Below are positions 16,440 through 25,033 of a DNA stretch of 64,000 nucleotides, in pieces. Numbering within the stretch: the stretch's first letter is position 1; every line of letters begins with the position of its first letter. The translations under genes were made by a program, and so were the position numbers. The notes below the pieces were generated by a model. It searched no databases. It was not told the DNA's origin and saw nothing but the letters and a program-made list of their open reading frames with translations. Source of the DNA: Gemmatimonas sp. UBA7669 (GTDB lineage Bacteria > Gemmatimonadota > Gemmatimonadetes > Gemmatimonadales > Gemmatimonadaceae); NCBI RefSeq assembly GCF_002483225.1, contig NZ_DLHL01000047.1, positions 58,878 through 122,877 on the forward strand. The letters are read 5' to 3'.

Positions 16440-17960
16440 CTACCGATACGTCTCGAAGAACCCCCGCCCCTCACCACTGAGCACCTGCCCGCCCACGCGC
16501 CCGCGCAATCGCGCTCGGCCCGCCAACTGCAGAAACCACGGCTTCGCAATGTCACGCGCTGCGGCCGTTTCGCCCCGTTCAATCAGGCCGCGCCGCGTAT
16601 CGGTGGCTGCGACATCGTCCACCAGCAGCTCCACGTGGAGTGTGTCGCTGCCGCGCACGTCGGTCATCACGCCGCGCGACGGGACACGCAGCGCTGTGCC
16701 GTCCACGGAAAGCGTGCGATCGTCCGTCCACTCTACGCGCTGCGGACGAAACAGCGCGCGAAACCCGAGCGAGTCCACCAGATAAAAGAACACCGGCGCC
16801 GACGCGGCCTCACGGTCGGTCTGCTGCACGCGCCCATACAAGAAGGTGTAGTCGCCGGCACGACTGCCCCCCCACTCCCAGTTCACCGATCGCCACACGC
16901 CCCAGTTGTGATCGTGATAGCCCTGCGCATCAGAAAAGCGAAAGCAGTCCGCACCAACGCACGCCTGTCCACTGGCACGTCCGCGCAACACGGGTACGGC
17001 ATAACCCGACACCAGCCCCTGCCCACCAAGATCCGCACCCGGGAAGTACTGACGCGGCTCCGGCTCAAGCGTGAACGCCACATCGATGGGCGGCCCGCCG
17101 TTCTCCGACTCGGCCTTTGCACGAACGACATAGTGCCCATCGTCACGCACACGAAACTCCGCGTCGCCCACCACCAGGTCCGCACGCGTGGTGTCAAACT
17201 GTACGCGTGCTGCCGGTACGCGCCGCGACCAGCGACGCACCGGACGCCCGTCCACCTGTTGACTGATGAGCACCTGCGCGCCCCACTCACCGTGTGGTAC
17301 GTCGCCCACCAGCATCAGCGTGACGAACAGCCGCTGGCGTCCATCGTCGGATACCACGTTGGCATAGTGCCATTCTGCCCAGCTTGAGCGCGCATCCGCC
17401 GGCACCGAGGCCGGCACCACATGGAATCGATCCATCTGATGCAGCCGCTCAGACGGCGTGGGACGCAACCAGGCCACATCGGCGGCGTTGTCCACCCAGC
17501 TGCCCGATGCCAGCGGCGGCACAGCGCCCGCCGTATGCGACGCGGAGGGAATTTCACCGAGGGCCCGCACGGGAATCACGCGCGCATCGGCACCCTGGCC
17601 AGCCCGCAAATACGCCAGCTTCTCGGAGATCTGCGGCGCTGCGGTCACCACATCAGCCCCCAATCGCGGCGACGTGAGCAACTGCCGATGCACAAAGCGC
17701 GCGTTGGCAATGGAGAACCACATGCCGCCCACGCCACCGGTCTTGAGCATCTCCACGTCCAGCCCCTCGGGCAGAACGGTAATGGCTCCACCGCCCACGA
17801 GCCGCTCATCACGCGCCTGTGCCATCATCGCCTCGCCTATGGACAGCAGGACGATCATCACCCCCACACCAAGCCCGAACCCGCCAAACAGCAGCGCACT
17901 GCGCCATGGCCGATGTGACAACTGCGCGAACGCCAGACGGATGATCGTTCCGAAGTCCAT
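16440..17960 (-). CDS. AttH/CrtC-like (lipocalin-fold) protein fused to a MacB/FtsX-like membrane segment
   Basis: 506 aa. Residues 1-130 look like the start of a MacB/FtsX-type ABC permease: IIRLAFAQLSHRPWRSALLF, one TM helix (GFGLGVGVMIVLLSIGEAM), then a GGGAITVLPEG segment of the MacB periplasmic core. The three C-terminal TM helices of a permease are absent. From about residue 160 the protein is an AttH-like domain (Pfam PF09410, formerly DUF2006; calycin superfamily). Its signatures are WAEWHYANVVSDDGRQRLFV, RFSDAQGYHDHNWGVWRSV and WEWGGSRAGDYTFLYGRV. AttH is the non-ABC component of the AttEFGH transport system of Agrobacterium. The gene starts 8 bp after the ATPase gene of the same operon. 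The fusion suggests that the lipid- or isoprenoid-handling domain is tethered to the transporter in the periplasm. Confidence 0.8.
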   Translation of the reverse strand: MDFGTIIRLAFAQLSHRPWRSALLFGGFGLGVGVMIVLLSIGEAMMAQARDERLVGGGAITVLPEGLDVEMLKTGGVGGMWFSIANARFVHRQLLTSPRLGADVVTAAPQISEKLAYLRAGQGADARVIPVRALGEIPSASHTAGAVPPLASGSWVDNAADVAWLRPTPSERLHQMDRFHVVPASVPADARSSWAEWHYANVVSDDGRQRLFVTLMLVGDVPHGEWGAQVLISQQVDGRPVRRWSRRVPAARVQFDTTRADLVVGDAEFRVRDDGHYVVRAKAESENGGPPIDVAFTLEPEPRQYFPGADLGGQGLVSGYAVPVLRGRASGQACVGADCFRFSDAQGYHDHNWGVWRSVNWEWGGSRAGDYTFLYGRVQQTDREAASAPVFFYLVDSLGFRALFRPQRVEWTDDRTLSVDGTALRVPSRGVMTDVRGSDTLHVELLVDDVAATDTRRGLIERGETAAARDIAKPWFLQLAGRARLRGRVGGQVLSGEGRGFFETYR

Positions 17961-17968
17961 GGCCTATC

Positions 17969-18676
17969 TCAGTCCCGCAGCCGCTCGTCGCGAACGATCG
18001 CACCGTCCTTCATGTGCACCACCCGCCGCGCCGCCTGCGCCAGCTCCTCATCATGGGTCACCACCACCAGCGTGGTGCCGTCCCGATTGAGCTGCTCGAA
18101 CAGAGCAATGATTTCTGCACCAGTTCGCGCATCGAGTTCCCCCGTTGGCTCATCGGCCAGCATCAGCGCCGGCTTGTTGGCCAGCGCGCGCGCAATGGCC
18201 ACACGCTGCTGCTCGCCGCCGGAGAGCTGCGTGGGCCGGTGCGCTGTACGCCCGCCAAGCCCAACGTATGTGAGGAGTTCGGCAGCACGAGCCAGCCGTT
18301 CGCGCGCCGGCACACCGGCTTCCGCCATGGGCAAGGCCACGTTCTCGGCGGCCGTCAACATGGGCAGCAGGTGAAAGCGCTGAAACACGAAGCCCACACT
18401 GCGCAGGCGGAAATCCGTCGCGGCGCGGTCGTTGAGCTGCGCGACATCCTGCCCACGCACACGCACCGCGCCGCGTGATGGCCGGTCGAGCGCCCCCAGC
18501 AGGTTGAGCAGGGTGCTCTTGCCGCATCCGCTCGGGCCAACGATGGCGACGTAGTCTCCCTCGGCCACCGAAAGCGACAATCCGCGCAGCGCATGCACCG
18601 CGTCGCCGGCCATGGCATAGTCCCGATGGATGTCCACCGCCTCGAGCAGCATCGTTTCAGAAAGTACGCGGCTCAT
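17969..18676 (-). CDS. ABC transporter ATP-binding protein, LolD/MacB type
   Basis: 235 aa from the ATG at 18676, which overlaps the stop of the permease gene upstream (ATGA); longer frames to 18730 are not used. All ATPase motifs are present: Walker A GPSGCGKSTLLNLLG, Q-loop FVFQRFHLLPML, signature LSGGEQQRVAIARAL, Walker B LMLADEPTGELD and H-loop VVVTHDEELA. Sequence style (RLRSVGFVFQ, ALDRPSRGAV) is that of the LolD/MacB subgroup, which drives mechanotransmission by FtsX-type permeases rather than substrate passage through the membrane. It serves the two permeases encoded just upstream and the AttH fusion encoded downstream. Confidence 0.95.
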   Translation of the reverse strand: MSRVLSETMLLEAVDIHRDYAMAGDAVHALRGLSLSVAEGDYVAIVGPSGCGKSTLLNLLGALDRPSRGAVRVRGQDVAQLNDRAATDFRLRSVGFVFQRFHLLPMLTAAENVALPMAEAGVPARERLARAAELLTYVGLGGRTAHRPTQLSGGEQQRVAIARALANKPALMLADEPTGELDARTGAEIIALFEQLNRDGTTLVVVTHDEELAQAARRVVHMKDGAIVRDERLRD

Positions 18677-19857
18677 GCCACCGCCTCCTCGCGCAGTGTG
18701 GCGGCAATGGGCAGTCGCGCGGCACGCCAACTGGGCAGAATGCCCGCCAACGCACCCGCCACTACCAGCATGCCCATGGCACTCAGGGCGTCCTGCGGCT
18801 GAAACACGAAGAACGAAATGTCGGGAGGCAATCCCGGAAAGTCACCCAGAATGCTCTCCAGATAGCGCGCCGTGAGCAGTCCCAGTCCCAGCCCCAATCC
18901 ACCGCCAACCAGCGACAAGACCAGGCCTTCAGCAACAATCTGCTGTACGATGCGCGTCGCCTGCACACCCAGGGCGCGCTGCACGGCAATCTCTCCGATA
19001 CGTTCGTTTACGGACACCGTCATCAACGTGGTCACAAGCAGGAAGCCCACGGCCAGCGACACGCTGCCGAGGATGAAGGCAAGGTTGCGGAAGTAGGCGA
19101 GACGCTCGTCGGCCTGCGCCACCGCATCAGCAGTGGTCAGGACACTCACGCGCGGAAGCTGCGCGGTGAGGTCACGCGCGACATCACCCGCAGTGGCGTT
19201 GGGCTTTAGCCGCACCATGATCGAGGACAAGCGGTCGTCGCGGGCGCCATCGTCGAGCGCCTGCACGTCGGCCAACGGTAACGCGACGACGTGTTGATCC
19301 GCGCCCAGATAGTGAAATCGCGCGATGCCCGACACGCGGTACACCTGCGTGCCACGGAAGAGACGGAGCTGCGTATCCCAACCGGATGCGAGGGTCAGCG
19401 TGTCACCCACCGCGCGGCCGAGCGCAGCCAGCGCCGCGCGGCTGGCCACCACTTCTCCGCGCACGGGGTGACGACCTTCGAGCAGGGTGTAGTCACCCTG
19501 CACGGTCGGCTCAACGCCCAACGCAGCGAGGGTTACCCCCGCGTCACCGCGTGGCGCGATGAGCTGGGTACCAAGATTGGGCGCCACGACCAGCACGCCC
19601 GGATGCCGCTGCAATGTCTCCAGCGTAGACCGACCATCACCCACCGTCGCCTCAGTGTCGAAGGGCAGCGTGCCCTTGGGGCTCAGGCGGATCTGAAAGC
19701 CGCGCGCATCCAGCAGCTCGCGAAAGGACAGACGCATGCCACTGGCCAGCATCACCATGTCCAGCAGCATGGCACTCGACACGGCAATGCCGGCCACGGC
19801 AAGCGCCGTGCGGGCCGGATGGCGAACCAGCGACGCCAAAGCGAGCAGCGCACGCAT
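18673..19857 (-). CDS. MacB/FtsX-type ABC permease
   Basis: 394 aa from the ATG at 19857; a TTG at 19863 overlapping the previous stop is a possible alternative. Architecture is full FtsX-like: TM1 (TALAVAGIAVSSAMLLDMVM), a periplasmic core of about 220 residues containing LLEGRHPVRGEVVASRAALAAL-type MacB blocks (LEGRHPVRGEVV), then three TM helices. The FtsX coupling motif is in SVNERIGEIAVQRALGVQ, followed by LVLSLVGGGLGLGLGLLTARYL and a final TM, ending with the ILPSWRAARLPIAATLR signature. It is the complete permease of the cluster (AttG- or AttF-like) and most likely pairs with the permease encoded upstream. Confidence 0.9.
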   Translation of the reverse strand: MRALLALASLVRHPARTALAVAGIAVSSAMLLDMVMLASGMRLSFRELLDARGFQIRLSPKGTLPFDTEATVGDGRSTLETLQRHPGVLVVAPNLGTQLIAPRGDAGVTLAALGVEPTVQGDYTLLEGRHPVRGEVVASRAALAALGRAVGDTLTLASGWDTQLRLFRGTQVYRVSGIARFHYLGADQHVVALPLADVQALDDGARDDRLSSIMVRLKPNATAGDVARDLTAQLPRVSVLTTADAVAQADERLAYFRNLAFILGSVSLAVGFLLVTTLMTVSVNERIGEIAVQRALGVQATRIVQQIVAEGLVLSLVGGGLGLGLGLLTARYLESILGDFPGLPPDISFFVFQPQDALSAMGMLVVAGALAGILPSWRAARLPIAATLREEAVA

Positions 19858-19859
19858 GC

Positions 19860-20717
19860 TCAACGGCCCAGCAGCGCAAGTGGAGCCCGCTGCACCAGAC
19901 GCTGCGCTGCGAGCCAGCCGGCCGCCACGCCCAGGACCGCGCTCAAGACGACGGCCAGCAGCACCACGTCAGGCGTGACCAACGAAAACACCAGCGGCGT
20001 ACGATACAGCCCCTGATAGAAGCGATTCACAGCCAGCGAACTGACCCAGCCAAGCCCGGTGCCAAGCATAGCGCCCAGCAGCGCAATGGCCGTGGCTTCC
20101 ACCACGATGGCCTGGACCACGGTGCGACGCGAGAGCCCGATCAATCGCAGCGTGGCGATCTCGCGGCGGCGTTCTTCCACCCGCAGCAGCATGATGCACA
20201 AGAGGAAGATCGCGCTGGCCAGAATGGTGATGACCCCGATCGCCCGGTGAAAGCGATTGATGACCGCAAAAGTGCGTCCGGTTTCCACCGCGATATCCCG
20301 CGAGAGGTGTGCGCGGAAGCCAAACGCCTGTGCGTTTACCGCGGAGAGCGTGCGTTCGGTCGCGGCGCTGTCACGGGTCACCACGGCAAAACGGTCCACA
20401 CGGTCGCCGTAGCCCAGCAGCGCCTGCAGGTCACCGAGATGCAGTCGCACCTTGTACTCGGAGCGCGCCACCTCCGAGGGGTCCGCCGTGCGTTTCGTGA
20501 AGGCCGACACCACGAGTTGCTGTCCCGGCCCGTCGGGTGTGGTGGCCAGGGTGATGGTGTCGCCCACCTTGAGCGCCGCGTCCTGTCGGAGGCGTTCGTC
20601 GAGAGCAATGGTCGAGAGCGCACGTGCGAAGGACCGATCCGCTTGCGCAGAAGCAGGGGTGACCAGAGCCGCCAACACCGCCAGCTGTACTCCGAGAAGC
20701 AGCAGAACTCGCATCAT
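19860..20717 (-). CDS. Short FtsX-type ABC permease
   Basis: 285 aa, about 110 residues shorter than its neighbour. It begins with a hydrophobic helix that looks like a cleavable signal (MRVLLLLGVQLAVLAALV, ending ASAQA), followed by a short periplasmic region (LKVGDTITLATTPDGPGQQ). The conserved permease part has TM IGVITILASAIFLLCIMLL, the coupling motif VEERRREIATLRLIGLSRR and two more TM helices, ending near GVAAGWLAAQRLV. It is the first gene of the four-gene ABC operon running to 16440 and probably forms a heterodimer with the longer permease. Whether the N-terminal helix is cleaved or stays as TM1 matters for topology and cannot be settled here. Confidence 0.85.
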   Translation of the reverse strand: MMRVLLLLGVQLAVLAALVTPASAQADRSFARALSTIALDERLRQDAALKVGDTITLATTPDGPGQQLVVSAFTKRTADPSEVARSEYKVRLHLGDLQALLGYGDRVDRFAVVTRDSAATERTLSAVNAQAFGFRAHLSRDIAVETGRTFAVINRFHRAIGVITILASAIFLLCIMLLRVEERRREIATLRLIGLSRRTVVQAIVVEATAIALLGAMLGTGLGWVSSLAVNRFYQGLYRTPLVFSLVTPDVVLLAVVLSAVLGVAAGWLAAQRLVQRAPLALLGR

Positions 20718-20776
20718 CCGCCTACAACGCGCCAGGACGGTTGAGCGTTCCGACGTACGGCACTTCCGCAGCCGCC

Positions 20777-22099
20777 TCAGCGCGGACGCGGGCCAGTCCA
20801 GGAACGCAGGCGACGTCCGTCGTGCGCATACACGCTCACCCGTACGTCCTCAGCCGGCAGGAAGAGGGTCACGGTGTCACGCTGCACCACTTCGACCCGG
20901 TCGAGCACGACCGCCTCGTCGGGTTCCGCCGCCCGATGCGCCGTGACCACGCAGCTCTCACGACGGCATTCGGGCACCGACACGCGCCGCGCACGGCGCA
21001 GGCCATTCATGGTCATATACGCCGGACGCTCCGCGATTTCCGGCGCCGCTGCCCGCACCGCCACCAGATCCACCAGCAAGGCGCTGGCGCCGATCGATTC
21101 GCCGGATGAGTCGCTCAGGAAAATTGTTCCGTCTGTCGGTATGCGACCGCGCAGGGCCTGATGCACTGGATGGCTGGTCTCCGGTCGACTCCGCGCCGTG
21201 GCATTGGTCTGATCGACTGTAACCGGATCAATACCCGTCAGCTGCACAAAGTATGCGGCCATCGGCGACCAGTTGGCGCTGGCCTTCTGCTTGATGTGAT
21301 CAAACCCCGCGTGCACGAGCACCCGAGCCTGCGGGTCCACGGCCAGCGTGCGCGCCACGAGGTTCTGTGCCTGCGCCCAGTCGCGGCGCTGCTGCGGCGT
21401 CAGGGAATCGGGCTCATTGAATTGCTGCTCGCTGGCTTCGTACGGCACCAACGTATACCCGAGACGCAGCGCCTCGCGCACGATCTCCGCGAACACCGGC
21501 TCACTCAGATAGCTTCCGTCATCCAGCACATAGCCACGCTGTGGGAGTGCGCTATCCACGGCAAAGGCCTCGGCGGCGAAGTAGCGATACCCTTTGGCGC
21601 GCAGGGCGCGCAGCAGACGCAGCGTGAGCAGACGGTCCACGGCGGCGTGGTGTCGCTCGTTCACCATGATGACGCGCGCGGTATCGGCCATGGCAACGAG
21701 CGTATCGAAAGCCGAAACCTGGCGCGCAGTGCCGTATCGCGTGCGATAGGGCGTCAGATCGCCGGAAAAGGGTCGCCCCAGCTGGTCCCACGCCTCGAGC
21801 GCGCGTTGCGGATTGCCAAACGTGGCTTCCGCCTGCGCCAGCAACTGCAGCCAGGCTTGGCGCTCGGGTGATGCACGGCTCCCTTCGCCACGCGCGCTGT
21901 CCGGCGCAAAACGCGACGCAGCGGCGCGCAGCCGGAGCAGCGGTGCCCAGGCGGGCTCGCCCGCGCTCGTGCGGGCGAGGGCGTAGGGCGAGTTGTCACT
22001 GGCCATCTGGGCCCCTGCGGGTTGGCGCAGCGCACTGGCACTGAGACCCAGCAGGACGAACAGCGCGCGAATGCCAGCAGACATGGTGCACATCGACAT
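20777..22099 (-). CDS. Secreted protein of unknown function with EreA/ChaN-like motifs
   Basis: 440 aa from the ATG at 22099; in-frame ATGs at 22093 and 22084 are equally possible, and 22084 gives the most compact signal peptide (SAGIRALFVLLGLSAS, cleavage near PAGAQ). The central region has the pattern VIMVNERHHAAVDRLLTLRL, then GYRYFAAEAF and later RVLVHAGFDHIKQK. A Glu/Asn-x-x-His-His opening followed by a buried FAAE strand and a late HAGxxH recall the erythromycin-esterase/ChaN-like haem-binding fold. The family assignment is by eye and weak. A Cys pair near the C-terminus (PECRRESC) may form a disulfide. It ends 60 bp before the ABC operon on the same strand. Confidence 0.6.
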   Translation of the reverse strand: MSMCTMSAGIRALFVLLGLSASALRQPAGAQMASDNSPYALARTSAGEPAWAPLLRLRAAASRFAPDSARGEGSRASPERQAWLQLLAQAEATFGNPQRALEAWDQLGRPFSGDLTPYRTRYGTARQVSAFDTLVAMADTARVIMVNERHHAAVDRLLTLRLLRALRAKGYRYFAAEAFAVDSALPQRGYVLDDGSYLSEPVFAEIVREALRLGYTLVPYEASEQQFNEPDSLTPQQRRDWAQAQNLVARTLAVDPQARVLVHAGFDHIKQKASANWSPMAAYFVQLTGIDPVTVDQTNATARSRPETSHPVHQALRGRIPTDGTIFLSDSSGESIGASALLVDLVAVRAAAPEIAERPAYMTMNGLRRARRVSVPECRRESCVVTAHRAAEPDEAVVLDRVEVVQRDTVTLFLPAEDVRVSVYAHDGRRLRSWTGPRPR

Positions 22100-22143
22100 G
22101 GTGAAGAAGCGTCAACGAGGAGGAGGAAGTATCGCAGGGCGAA

Positions 22144-23295
22144 CTACACACCGCCCTCATGGCAGGGGTCCCGCTCGGGATTTGCCACCGCCCACTGGTA
22201 CACACGCTGCACAGCGCCCGCCGCGCCCGGCACGTCACCCACCGAGGCGGTAACGCGACCAAGTCCGGTGACCACACTCGGCAGCGAGAGCGACTTGGGC
22301 GTCCCGAGAAAGGATTCACCACCGCTGCACGTGCGACGGTTGCCGCGCGAATCCACGCGCCCTTGTGCATCCACACGCGCGGTGAGCCACGCAGCGCCTC
22401 GCACAAGCGCCGCGGCCAGTGCGTTGCGTATAGCACCGTCTGGCATCACCGCGTGCACGTCGGCACCAATCTCAAGCGCCACGGCCTGGTAGTTCGTATC
22501 CCAGCTGCCACCTTCGACAAACCATCCCTCCGGCGACTGGAGTTGCAGCGCCCGCTGAACAAACGTCTCCGCGCTGCGACGGAGTACGTCGTCTGGCGCG
22601 AGGGCGGTGCAGGCCAGCAGGGCTCGGGCGTCGAACAGCAGACGATTGGGCGCCGCCGCATCTGCCACGAGCAACAACGGCGCCTGCGTATACAACCACG
22701 CGGCACTGCGCACCGCTTTCTCCTGCACCTCGGCCTGACGCGACGCGGCGATCAATGACCCACCGTCGGGATGTACTGCCAAGGCCAGTAACGCCGTGCA
22801 GGCATCGCCGAGAAAGAAGGCGGCTCCACTGGCCACATCGGCATCACTCATGGACTGGCCCATGGAGACGCTTGCTGGTACGCGCGCCGGCAGTCGTCCG
22901 GACGCTTCCATGGTGCTGAATCCTGCTTCAATGCCATCGAAGGCGCGCTGTGCTTCTGCCCGCGCACCAGCTGCCAGCAGCATCCGATGCGCGGTGCCCG
23001 TGCCCATCTGGAAGCGCGACGCGTACATCGCGCCCCACTGGCGATTTCGACCGATGAGCCGTTCGCCGGGCGGCGGCGTGCCGGCAACCGCCAGACGCGG
23101 AGCTTCACCGGGGAAGCGTGTGTGGAACTGTCGATCGGCGTCGAGCAGGCGACGGGCGATCGCGGAGTCGACCATCACACGCACTTCAGTCACGACATCC
23201 GGTGGTGTCTCCGACGTCGCGCCCGTCCCGCTACCACATCCAACCAACAGCAACACCGTCGCGCCCAGCTGGCGTCCCACCACGCGTGTGTTCAT
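22144..23295 (-). CDS. Putative lipoprotein, helical-barrel-like, function unknown
   Basis: 383 aa. The N-terminus LGATVLLLVGCGSG has a lipobox-like LVGC, so a periplasmic or outer-membrane lipoprotein is likely. The rest is Ala-rich and helical. The block EGWFVEGGSWDTNYQAVALE and the regular helix pairs resemble (alpha/alpha)6-barrel sugar-active or cyclase-like proteins, but no catalytic signature can be named. One Cys near RTCSGGE and one near the C-terminal end could pair. I do not recognise the family. It lies between two other minus-strand genes with short gaps (21 and 44 bp), so co-transcription with the EreA/ChaN-like gene is possible. Confidence 0.6.
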   Translation of the reverse strand: MNTRVVGRQLGATVLLLVGCGSGTGATSETPPDVVTEVRVMVDSAIARRLLDADRQFHTRFPGEAPRLAVAGTPPPGERLIGRNRQWGAMYASRFQMGTGTAHRMLLAAGARAEAQRAFDGIEAGFSTMEASGRLPARVPASVSMGQSMSDADVASGAAFFLGDACTALLALAVHPDGGSLIAASRQAEVQEKAVRSAAWLYTQAPLLLVADAAAPNRLLFDARALLACTALAPDDVLRRSAETFVQRALQLQSPEGWFVEGGSWDTNYQAVALEIGADVHAVMPDGAIRNALAAALVRGAAWLTARVDAQGRVDSRGNRRTCSGGESFLGTPKSLSLPSVVTGLGRVTASVGDVPGAAGAVQRVYQWAVANPERDPCHEGGV

Positions 23296-23316
23296 GCAGA
23301 CCGTACGCCGACCCGC

Positions 23317-24165
23317 CTAGGCGAGTTTCCCCGCGACGAGCCGCCGCACCTCGCCGGACACCTGTATGCCCTCTCCAGGCCGTGCGTTCATGCGCACCGC
23401 AATGCGACATGGCACACCCATGTGCTGTCCTTGCAGGATCTCGAGAGTCCCGCCGTGTGGCCACCCAAGGTCACGCAGATACCCGGCCAACGCAGCGGCA
23501 CCCGCGCCGGTCGCCGGATCCTCGTACACGCCGCCGCCGGCAAAGGCATGGCGGGCAAGAAATCGCTGCGCGGTTTCCGCATGCACCAGACCAACGGTGG
23601 CCACGCCATGCTCCAGCATGAGCTGACGACCGGCCTCAAATTCGTACTGCAGGGAGGCCAGCCCCTCGGCGTCGCGCAACGCAATCAGCAGATGCGAAGC
23701 ACCGCCATGGATGCGGGCGGGCGGGATGCGCGGATCGAGATCGTCATGGTGGTACCCGAACACGGCCAGCACTCGAGCTGTGGTTTGTGCGTCGAGGGGC
23801 TGACTGCGTGTGCTGGGTGAGCGGAGGGTGGCCGACAAGGACCCGTCCTGCACAAGGCCTTCCACCACAATGGGCGTGCCGTCGTGCAGAACAAGGGGAT
23901 ACGTGCCATTGCCATGTGCCTCGGCAAGCGCAGCGCCCAGCGCAATGGTGGCGTGCCCACAGAACGGCACCTCGCTCGTGGGCGCAAAGTAGCGCACCCG
24001 CCACTGACTCCCCTGCTGCGCGGCAAAAACCGTTTCGGAGTAGCCGAGATCAGCGGCGGTCCGCTGCATGACCTCATCGCCAGGGAACTGGTCAATCAGA
24101 ACAACGCCGGCCGGGTTGCCACCCTGCCCGTCACGCGAAAAGGCCGCAAAGTGCTGAATGTGCAT
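23317..24165 (-). CDS. PhzF family isomerase/epimerase-like protein
   Basis: 282 aa. The ATG at 24165 has AGGAG seven bases upstream and starts exactly at the family's first strand (MHIQHFAAFSRDGQGGNPAGVV); the frame open to 24300 is not used. Conserved PhzF blocks are DLGYSETVF with the catalytic Glu, RYFAPTSEVPFCGHATIALG, and in the second half YEDPATGAGAAALAGYLRD plus QGQHMGVPCRI. PhzF folds as two diaminopimelate-epimerase-like halves and isomerises trans-2,3-dihydro-3-hydroxyanthranilate in phenazine producers; most homologues outside phenazine clusters have unknown substrates, and no other phz gene is here. It is divergent from the gene at 24361. Confidence 0.92.
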   Translation of the reverse strand: MHIQHFAAFSRDGQGGNPAGVVLIDQFPGDEVMQRTAADLGYSETVFAAQQGSQWRVRYFAPTSEVPFCGHATIALGAALAEAHGNGTYPLVLHDGTPIVVEGLVQDGSLSATLRSPSTRSQPLDAQTTARVLAVFGYHHDDLDPRIPPARIHGGASHLLIALRDAEGLASLQYEFEAGRQLMLEHGVATVGLVHAETAQRFLARHAFAGGGVYEDPATGAGAAALAGYLRDLGWPHGGTLEILQGQHMGVPCRIAVRMNARPGEGIQVSGEVRRLVAGKLA

Positions 24166-24360
24166 GGAGACTCCTGTAACTGATGTCGTATGGGGCGCCG
24201 TATCATCGCGCCGTCCTACGCCATACTCTGAAACTTCGTGTTGGAGCAAATCCTGGGAGCACAGCGTTCCCCCAATGCCGAGTGGCCCACCGGTCACCAC
24301 CGGTCTAGATTGACTCCAACCAGCAGTTCGCTCCGCGCGCTTCCGAGCGCTTCCGATCGG

Positions 24361-24936
24361 ATGCGTGAACGCTTCACGGTGCCCTCTGTGCCTCGCATCG
24401 CCACGCTACCGTTCCAACTCTCCGCCGAGCACCAGGTCATCAGCGGCGGCTCCATCACCACCACCGAAGAACGCCGCAACGGCGTGCTGCGTCTCGAGAA
24501 TGACGCCGTCATGGTGCAGTGGCGGGTGGAGCGCGAAATCCAGCGCATTGGTCCCGAGATACGCACCGACACCGAGCTCGCGGGCATCCGCGAAGTCACC
24601 ATTCCCATTCACGCACTGGGCGACGCGCGCATCCAGAGCCGTGGCCGCCTGTGGTGGCGCAAGTGGGAAATCGTACTGACCGCGCGGGACCTCCAGGCCT
24701 ACGACGCCCTGGCACGCGAGGATGGCTTCGCGTTTGTGCACCCCTCCGAACTTATCCTGCCGCTGCGCAAGGACGCTGTGGAGGCTGCGCGCGACTTCGC
24801 GTCCGAAGTGGAGCTGGCCATCGCCGAACATGCGCTGGCGCTGGCGCAGGGGCAGCCTGACGTCAGACTGGCGCGACCTGACACGCCAAAGAACGACGTA
24901 GCGGGAACAAACGAGGCGCAACCTGGCTCGGTGTGA
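24361..24936 (+). CDS. Hypothetical protein, possibly PH-like beta fold
   Basis: 191 aa from the ATG at 24361; the frame is open from a TTG at 24238 but the added residues are Ser/Pro-rich and overlap the divergent promoter region. The N-terminal two thirds alternate short beta strands (GSITTTEERRNGVLRLENDA, VMVQWRVEREIQRIG, REVTIPIHALGDARI, WWRKWEIVLTARDL) and end in a long helix (KDAVEAARDFASEVELAIAE). This order, seven strands capped by one helix, is compatible with a PH-like domain, but I cannot assign a family. No TM helix or signal peptide. It precedes the hybrid histidine kinase gene by 97 bp on the same strand. Confidence 0.6.
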   Translation: MRERFTVPSVPRIATLPFQLSAEHQVISGGSITTTEERRNGVLRLENDAVMVQWRVEREIQRIGPEIRTDTELAGIREVTIPIHALGDARIQSRGRLWWRKWEIVLTARDLQAYDALAREDGFAFVHPSELILPLRKDAVEAARDFASEVELAIAEHALALAQGQPDVRLARPDTPKNDVAGTNEAQPGSV

Positions 24937-25033
24937 ATGTGACGCAGTTTGCGCTGCCCTTCGGCAGGGCATAGTGTAAGGGCAGCGAAAGAAGGTCCAA
25001 CACGGTTTACCGCCGCCGAACGGGAGCAGGTCG

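Noticed and set aside
24937..25033. Hairpin-like CTGCC-CTTC-GGCAG between the hypothetical gene and the hybrid kinase
   Set aside because: Stem of only about five to six base pairs and no T-run; too weak to list as a terminator.
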